DNA from: Doryteuthis pealeii | Lineage: Eukaryota > Mollusca > Cephalopoda > Myopsida > Loliginidae | Direction of reading: 5' to 3' | Length of the DNA: 64,000 nt | Assembly: GCA_023376005.1 (NCBI GenBank) | Contig: CM042152.1 | Span: 87,149,262 to 87,213,261 of the forward strand | Shown: positions 61,267-64,000 of the stretch, piece after piece | Position numbering within the stretch: the first letter of the stretch is position 1 | Layout: each line of letters begins with the position of its first letter | Program-made: the position numbers and the translations under genes | Notes under the pieces: model-generated | What the model saw: only the letters and a program-made list of their open reading frames with translations | The model's database searches: none | Told to the model about the DNA's origin: nothing

Positions 61267-61930
61267 ATGAATTATTTTATTTTATTTTTGACCTTAAATA
61301 AAGACATTATTTATGGGATGACCCAATATTAAATTAAATTAAAAGAGATGGAGATGAGTTCCTGCTAATTTATTCATATCCAGGGTTTATTAGATTCTAA
61401 GATTTGAAAGGAGGAATATAAAGTTTTAAAAATTGAAAAAGTTTAATGATTTTTTAAATAAATTAGCAATGACACTTTTTTCTACAAGTGACATCTATCA
61501 ATATGAAATATATTCAAATATATTCAAAAATTTTACAAAAAAAAAAGAAAGAAATAGAACCACAGCATTTATATTCTGCATATAAATACTTGTGTGTGTG
61601 TGGTTATGTTTCTGCCTACTTATAGTAATGATATAGATAACTGGATGGTGGAGAAATTGATATGTTGACAATAATATGTCACTTTATTGTAATTTTCTTA
61701 AGGTAAATTGTACAAATAGCTAAGTCTTAGAATGTTGATAATAATTTGGAAATAATGTCCAAATGTTAATACTAAGGGTTGAGTTATTCTAGATTATCAG
61801 GAATAGACTGTTAAGATTTTTAGGAATGAGAAAGACAAAAGTCTTATTTCTTGTACAAGTGGCAGCAACTTTAAGTTTAGAGAATAATTGATGAGAAATC
61901 CAAAGACATTGAAAATCATCTGGCACATAC
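61267..61930. other. Unannotated AT-rich spacer
   Basis: Nothing recognised. Confidence 0.5.
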
Positions 61931-61939
61931 ATTTTGGAT

Positions 61940-62455
61940 TTGACTGGGCTTTTTAACCTTGGTAGGGCAACCAGTCTAGGAGAAGGAAAACTCTGAATAC
62001 AAACCAAAGGGGCTCTCTTCTTGTTAGTCAAAACTACTTTGAGAGTTCCTAGTAGGGCAGATTGGGCCCTTTAACCTTAGTATGACAACCAGTCTAGGAG
62101 AAGGAAAACTCTGAATTCAAACCAAAGGGGCTCTCTTCTCGTTAGTCAAAACTACTTTGAGAGTTCCTAGTAGGGCAGATTGGGCTCTTTAACCTTAGTA
62201 TGACAACCAGTCTAGGAGAAGGAAACTCTGAATTCAAACCAAAGGGGCTCTCTTCTCGTTAGTCAAAACTACTTTGAGAGCTACTCCTCCTATTACCTCC
62301 TAACCAAAAACCGACATGACCCTTACACCCACTTTCCTAGTAGGGCAGATTGGGCTCTTTAACCTTAGTATGACAACCAGTCTAGGAGAAGGAAAAATCT
62401 GAATACAAATCAAAGAGGCTCTCTTCTCATTAGTTGAAACTACTTTGAGAGTTCC
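61940..62455 (+). repeat. Tandem array built from a SINE-B segment, 118-bp unit, four copies
   Basis: Each unit has about 70 bp of SINE-B body (TAGTAGGGCAGATTGGGCTC, GTCTAGGAGAAGGAAAACTC) followed by a fixed non-SINE piece (GGGGCTCTCTTCTCGTTAGT, ACTACTTTGAGAGTTCC). Starts of CCTAGTAGGGCAG at 62048, 62166 and 62336 give a 118-bp period, with an extra 52 bp before the last unit. Confidence 0.9.
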
Positions 62456-63230
62456 TCTCCTTCTCTCCCCTCCCATCATTTATCTGCAAATCGATATAAC
62501 ATTATTCTTATCATGCTAATTCTACATCATTTATCATCTTAATTGTACATCATGTCAATGCCTATTACAGTGACAATTTATGTATGTTACTCCAAAGTAG
62601 GGGCTCGGTTTCTGTGTCCTTGTGCCAGACTCAGCTAAACCGAGTAAATATCAACCGAAGAATCAATTAAACATCCTTAAACAATAACTTGTTCAATTCA
62701 TATTTGGACATCTTATGTGTTTGTTAAGATTAATGAATCAAATTTATTTTTTTCTATTCCAAATTTGTTTATTTTTATTTTCGTCACTTTCAGTGTTTTT
62801 GGCCTTCAAATTTAATTATGAAAACTTGGAACAAAGAATTAGCTTGATAAAGGAAAAGTAAGAAGATAAAGAAATTCATAAGAACAAAAAAAAAAATGTG
62901 TTCAATAATAAAAATACTTTCTTTTTGAACGTCAAACAAATTCTATTTCTTTGTCTCCTACTTATCTAACAGAAAATATACAACACATCAAGACTTTTTA
63001 AAGTATTTCATCTGGCTGAATGAAAAATAAGTGGTAAAAGAACAATCTTTTGTTCACAATAATAAATTCATTTAACAAAAAGTCTTAATAATTATAATTA
63101 ATTACTCAATCAACCTCTGATCCCACCCTCACAAAAACAAAACAAAAACAAAAACAAAAACAAGCAACAATGAATGACATATTGTTATGATATTAAAAAT
63201 TCTAATAATAAGTAATAATCTCAATATTAC
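62456..63230. other. Unannotated AT-rich spacer
   Basis: A SINE-C tail scrap (CCTTGTGCCAGACTCAGC, 62620) and an (AAAAC)n run near 63137-63163. No gene was recognised. Confidence 0.45.
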
Positions 63231-63236
63231 ATTTTA

Positions 63237-63735
63237 TTTAGAAGTGTATATAATTTATATAAGTGTATATAATTTTATATTATATAAATTATATAAATTA
63301 TATTATATTATATAATTATATATATTATCATCTTAGTTATATTATATTATATAAATTATATTATAAAATTATATAAGTGTATATAATTGTATATATTATA
63401 AGTGTATATAAGTGTATATAATTCATAGTTATATTATATTATATAAATTATATTATAAAATTATATAAGTGTATATAATTTTATATATTATAAGTGTATA
63501 TAAGTGTATATTTAGTTATATTATATTATATAGTGTATATAATTGTATATATTATAAGTGTATATAAGTGTATATAATTTTATATTATATAAATTATATT
63601 ATATTATATAAATTATATATATTATATCATCTTAGTTATATTATATTATATAAATTATATTATAAAATTATATAAGTGTATATAATTTTATATATTATAA
63701 GTGTATATAAGTGTATATAATTTATATTTATTACA
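63237..63735. repeat. AT satellite with AGTGTATATAA units
   Basis: About 500 bp are made of AAGTGTATATAATT, TTATATTATATAAATTATAT and TTAGTTATATTATATT in higher-order repeats of roughly 80-240 bp. The array is almost pure A/T except for periodic GTG. It has many overlapping palindromes. Confidence 0.92.
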
Positions 63736-63757
63736 TTTTATTTAGAAGTGTATTTTT

Positions 63758-64000
63758 CGGAGGTGGTAGTCGTGTAATGGTTATTTTCATAGAAAATAAA
63801 CATAGGGAACCAAGTTCAAATCCTGGATGAGGCTGTTTGTATTGCTTGTTTGTAAGAATCCAATTATCCTCCCTCCAGCTATGGGTAAATAGTAGGCTGG
63901 GCTGGGCTCTTTAACCTTGGTATAGAAACCAGTCTAGGAGGAGGAAAACTCTAAATTCAAACCTGTTAAACTCAATTAAAACTTGACCTTGTGTCATGCA
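63758..64000 (+). mobile_element. SINE-B, cut by the window end
   Basis: Head CGGAGGTGGTAGTCGTGTAA with B box CAAGTTCAAATCCTGG. Body CTCCCTCCAGCTATGGG, GTCTAGGAGGAGG. Tail up to GACCTTGTGTCATGCA at the last base of the window. Confidence 0.88.

Noticed and set aside
1..64000. Endogenous viral or complete retroelement genes
   Set aside because: No capsid, envelope, polymerase or complete gag-pol frame was seen. The only reverse-transcriptase traces are broken LINE C-termini.

Overview
This 64 kb window is AT-rich, intron- or intergenic-like nuclear DNA from an animal. No complete host protein-coding gene, rRNA or bona fide tRNA gene could be supported. The repeats (several tRNA-derived SINE families, RTE-like LINE relics, mariner and hAT relics, Penelope-like ends, abundant AT microsatellites) suggest a mollusc, most likely a cephalopod such as an octopus. 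The species is inferred from resemblance of the SINE bodies to octopus repeats as I remember them and was not tested by search. Nearly everything recognisable is mobile or repeated DNA.

Family names used here are local labels. SINE-A is a ~245 bp tRNA-headed SINE (A box TTAGCTCAGTCGG, B box AGTTCGATACC) with about 14 copies. SINE-B is a ~280 bp tRNA-headed SINE (GTGTAATGGTTA ... GAGTTCAAATCC, tail ending near an AT microsatellite) with about 17 copies. SINE-C is a diverged family (ATGTAATGGTTAGCAAG ... GTGCCAGGTAAG). SINE-G has a tRNA-Asp-like head and SINE-H a tRNA-Leu/Ser-like head. Retroposon D is up to ~545 bp with an AAAAC-type tail. E is a snap-back element with long inverted arms. F is a ~250 bp GC-richer retroposon. 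M and K are other interspersed repeats.

Layout. 1-12.5 kb: SINE-B broken by an insertion, repeat M broken by F, a 51-bp-arm palindrome, a full D copy, a 160-bp-arm SINE-G palindrome, E, an RTE-like LINE end, and a Penelope-like repeated pair around SINE-A. 12.8-14.1 kb: two LTR-like ends. 15.5-22.9 kb: LINE reverse-transcriptase relics, D copies, and a hAT MITE with an intact target-site duplication. 23.5-27.8 kb: snap-backs, three hammerhead-like motifs, SINE-H, and a tandem duplication carrying SINE-A. 30-37.9 kb: SINE-A/SINE-B clusters, E, LINE relics, one more hammerhead. 38.8-41.4 kb: two inverted TTTC-type arrays. 43.4-46.9 kb: mariner deletion derivative, duplicated SINE-G block, and a ~1 kb minisatellite. 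48-57 kb: repeat K, SINE-B, SINE-H, snap-backs and a candidate recursive splice site. 57.4-64 kb: RTE-like end, SINE-A, mariner relics with D nested between them, E, a SINE-B-derived tandem array, an AT satellite, and a SINE-B copy cut by the window end.

The most interesting pattern is a set of hammerhead-ribozyme-like sequences. In SINE-G and SINE-H they sit about 28-30 nt downstream of the tRNA-like head and on the same strand. Three others lie in Penelope-like or snap-back contexts. Most have a very short, near-palindromic stem III, as in hammerheads that act as dimers. This points to ribozyme-bearing tRNA-SINEs, a modular arrangement I do not recognise as described for this kind of animal.
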